Shown here: in pieces, positions 5,494 to 6,459 of the stretch
Position numbering within the stretch: position 1 is the first letter of the stretch
Layout of the letters: each line of letters opens with the position of its first letter
Assembly (NCBI GenBank): GCA_027039295.1
Contig: JALWEW010000144.1
Location: 1-6,459, forward strand
Direction: 5' to 3'
Origin: Acidilobaceae archaeon
Lineage (GTDB): Archaea; Thermoproteota; Thermoprotei_A; Sulfolobales; Acidilobaceae
Length of the DNA stretch: 6,459 nt
Notes under the pieces: model-generated
What the model was told of the DNA's origin: nothing
The model's input: the letters and a program-made list of their open reading frames with translations, nothing else
Database searches by the model: none
Made by a program: the position numbers and the translations under genes

Positions 5494-5541
5494 TCCACGA
5501 GCTGGTGGATAGAAAAACTCCACTCGACACCCTTTCTTTAC
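5494..5541 (+). terminator. hairpin and T-rich tract after the TenA-like gene
   Basis: Five bases after the TAG stop, TCCAC (5494-5498) can pair with GTGGA (5505-5509) over a 6-base loop. A second TCCAC at 5519-5523 can pair with the same GTGGA over 9 bases, so the two hairpins exclude one another. A pyrimidine tract, CCCTTTCTTTACT, follows at 5530-5541. Together these could end transcription of the TenA-like gene. Confidence 0.35.
5506..5517 (+). promoter_or_regulatory. weak promoter-like AT-rich stretch before the SWIM gene
   Basis: TGGATAGAAAAA is the only A-rich stretch upstream of the SWIM gene and lies about 40-50 bases before its start, compatible with a TATA-like element and a short leader. 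The match to a TATA consensus is poor, so read-through from the TenA-like gene is equally possible. Confidence 0.25.
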
Positions 5542-5559
5542 TGGGGAGTAGTGTTGAGT

Positions 5560-6138
5560 GTGGCGGTGCCGCGGGAGAGCCCGGAGTATAGGGCCCTGAG
5601 GAGGATAGAGAGGCTGCTGGTCAGGCTAGTGGTCGAGGAATACGATGCCGACCCCGGGCTACTCGACTACGTGAGGAGGAGGGTTAATGGTGCGGGGGAG
5701 ATACTCAGGAGGGGCCTCGTAGCTAGTATCAGGAGGCTCGGCGAGCATTCCTGGATGGCGTCATTCATATCGTCGAGGGCTAGGGGCCCGCTGGGCCCCC
5801 GCAGGATCCTGCTGAGGAGCCTAGATGGCCGCCTAGTCGAGGTTGAAGAGGCTCAACTCCCCGACGACGCTATTCATTACGCCGAGGCCTCACCGTACGT
5901 TGTTAAGTGCACGTGCATGGACTCCATAGTAACGGCCTCGGCCGCCTCGAGGCGGGGCCTCCAGGCTCGCAGCACGCTGTGCAAGCACGTCATAGCGCTG
6001 CTGGCCATTATAACAAGCGATGCTGGAGAGGATATCGGGGTTTACGTGAGACCGCTGCGGGAGGCCCTCGCCGCGGCCTACGCCAGGCTCCATGGAAGGC
6101 CCCGAGAAGGGTCTGACTTAAAAATTCTTCTTAGGTAG
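5560..6138 (+). CDS. SWIM zinc-finger domain protein
   Basis: This basic protein of about 192 residues has a C-terminal SWIM zinc finger: C117-x-C119 (VKCTCMD) and C141-x-H143 (TLCKHVIALL), which together should bind one zinc. SWIM domains mediate protein or nucleic-acid contacts; the family occurs as a stand-alone archaeal protein and in eukaryotic recombination and transposon-related proteins. The Arg-rich N-terminal half (YRALRRIERLLVRL, then VRRRVNGAGE and SIRRLGEHSWM) precedes a beta-rich stretch leading into the finger. The acidic and basic pattern suggests a nucleic-acid partner, but this is inference. GTG 5560 is preferred because GGGGAG (5543-5548) is suitably spaced; GTG 5551 lies two bases after it, which is too close. 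The protein ends at TAG 6136-6138, 20 bases before the next gene, so the two probably share a transcript. Confidence 0.8.
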   Translation: MAVPRESPEYRALRRIERLLVRLVVEEYDADPGLLDYVRRRVNGAGEILRRGLVASIRRLGEHSWMASFISSRARGPLGPRRILLRSLDGRLVEVEEAQLPDDAIHYAEASPYVVKCTCMDSIVTASAASRRGLQARSTLCKHVIALLAIITSDAGEDIGVYVRPLREALAAAYARLHGRPREGSDLKILLR

Positions 6139-6148
6139 AACTCGCATC

Positions 6149-6153
6149 GGTGA
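6149..6153 (+). promoter_or_regulatory. ribosome binding site of the membrane-protein gene
   Basis: GGTGA lies five bases before GTG 6159, close to the six-base spacing seen elsewhere in the window. An in-frame GTG at 6150 lies inside the site and is therefore unlikely to be the start. Confidence 0.5.
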
Positions 6154-6158
6154 GAGGT

Positions 6159-6459
6159 GTGCAGCCCGCCCAGGCCCTGGCCGCCCTCCTGGGCCTCCTC
6201 GTGGCCGGGCACGTGGGGATACTCTTCGTAGCCGACCTCGAGTCGTTCCTGGTAGGCGAGAACATCGCCCTCGCAGCGCTCTACATTGCCTCCGCCGTGC
6301 TTGCCCTGGAGGGCTACAGGCTAGGGGTCGCGCTGGCCGTGGGGGTCTCGCTATTCAGCGCGGGGAGGGTGTCGAGGAGCATAGTCGGGCCCCGGGGCGA
6401 GGTGGGCGAGCTGGCGGCCCGGCACGTGCCGCTCCTAGCCCTTGATCTAGCAGTAGGCC
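6159..6459 (+). CDS. unrecognised membrane protein, N-terminal part (3' end outside window)
   Basis: The frame from GTG 6159 stays open to the window edge, giving 100 residues. Composition marks an integral membrane protein. A first hydrophobic stretch covers about residues 4-26 (AQALAALLGLL onward, up to FVAD). A second covers about 33-51 (NIALAALYIASAVLALEGY), a third about 53-66 (LGVALAVGVSLFSAG), and another begins near residue 88 (HVPLLALDLAVG). Between the last two is a charged, Gly/Arg-rich loop (GRVSRSIVGPRGEVGELAAR). There is no cleavable signal peptide of obvious type; the first helix is likely an anchor. No family motif is recognised. It follows the SWIM gene by 20 bases and probably belongs to the same transcript, though a functional link is only inferred. 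Confidence 0.7.
   Translation, partial: MQPAQALAALLGLLVAGHVGILFVADLESFLVGENIALAALYIASAVLALEGYRLGVALAVGVSLFSAGRVSRSIVGPRGEVGELAARHVPLLALDLAVG

Noticed and set aside
1..6459. CRISPR array, insertion sequence or integrated element
   Set aside because: No regularly spaced direct repeats, transposase or integrase motifs, or terminal repeats were seen; all genes are compact and similar in composition.

Overview
The window looks like a piece of the chromosome of a GC-rich hyperthermophilic archaeon, most likely a crenarchaeon (Thermoproteota, Desulfurococcales-like). The signs are TATA-box promoters, many GTG starts, GGTGA-type ribosome binding sites about six bases before the start, very short spacers, and archaeal-type protein families (a split FAD/Fe-S dehydrogenase complex, a Cys-less TenA-like protein, a stand-alone SWIM zinc-finger protein). 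The placement is inferred from style and gene content, since no rRNA or tRNA is present.

Left part (1-1149): the 3' end of a dihydroorotase gene (pyrC) on the plus strand runs 32 bp into the end of a convergent minus-strand gene for a methylmalonyl-CoA-epimerase-like VOC protein. In that protein two predicted metal ligands appear to have exchanged identity (Glu where His is expected, His where Glu/Gln is expected). Upstream of it lies a 193-bp spacer with an AT-rich box, a perfect 14-bp GC palindrome and a foldable 65-bp segment.

Centre (1150-4691, minus strand): four tightly packed genes form one operon. In transcription order they encode a [2Fe-2S]/FAD/NAD-binding disulfide-oxidoreductase-like subunit, an 8-Cys (2x[4Fe-4S]) ferredoxin-like subunit, a BFD-like [2Fe-2S] subunit and a DAO-family FAD dehydrogenase. 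Gene order and subunit make-up resemble the four-subunit dye-linked L-proline dehydrogenases of Thermococcales and, more distantly, heterotetrameric sarcosine oxidase, opine oxidase and HCN synthase. The simplest reading is an amino-acid or secondary-amine dehydrogenase that passes electrons from the DAO subunit through Fe-S centres to a pyridine-nucleotide/FAD subunit. The substrate cannot be read from the sequence.

Right part (4692-6459, plus strand): a divergent promoter pair carries a perfect 11-bp inverted repeat (TAGACGCTATA) that includes both TATA boxes. It separates the dehydrogenase operon from a TenA-like gene with a ~94-nt leader. Next come a SWIM zinc-finger protein and, 20 bases further on, the start of an unrecognised membrane protein cut by the window edge. 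The inverted repeat suggests that the dehydrogenase operon and the TenA-like gene are controlled together, and it argues that the first dehydrogenase gene starts later than its longest open frame.
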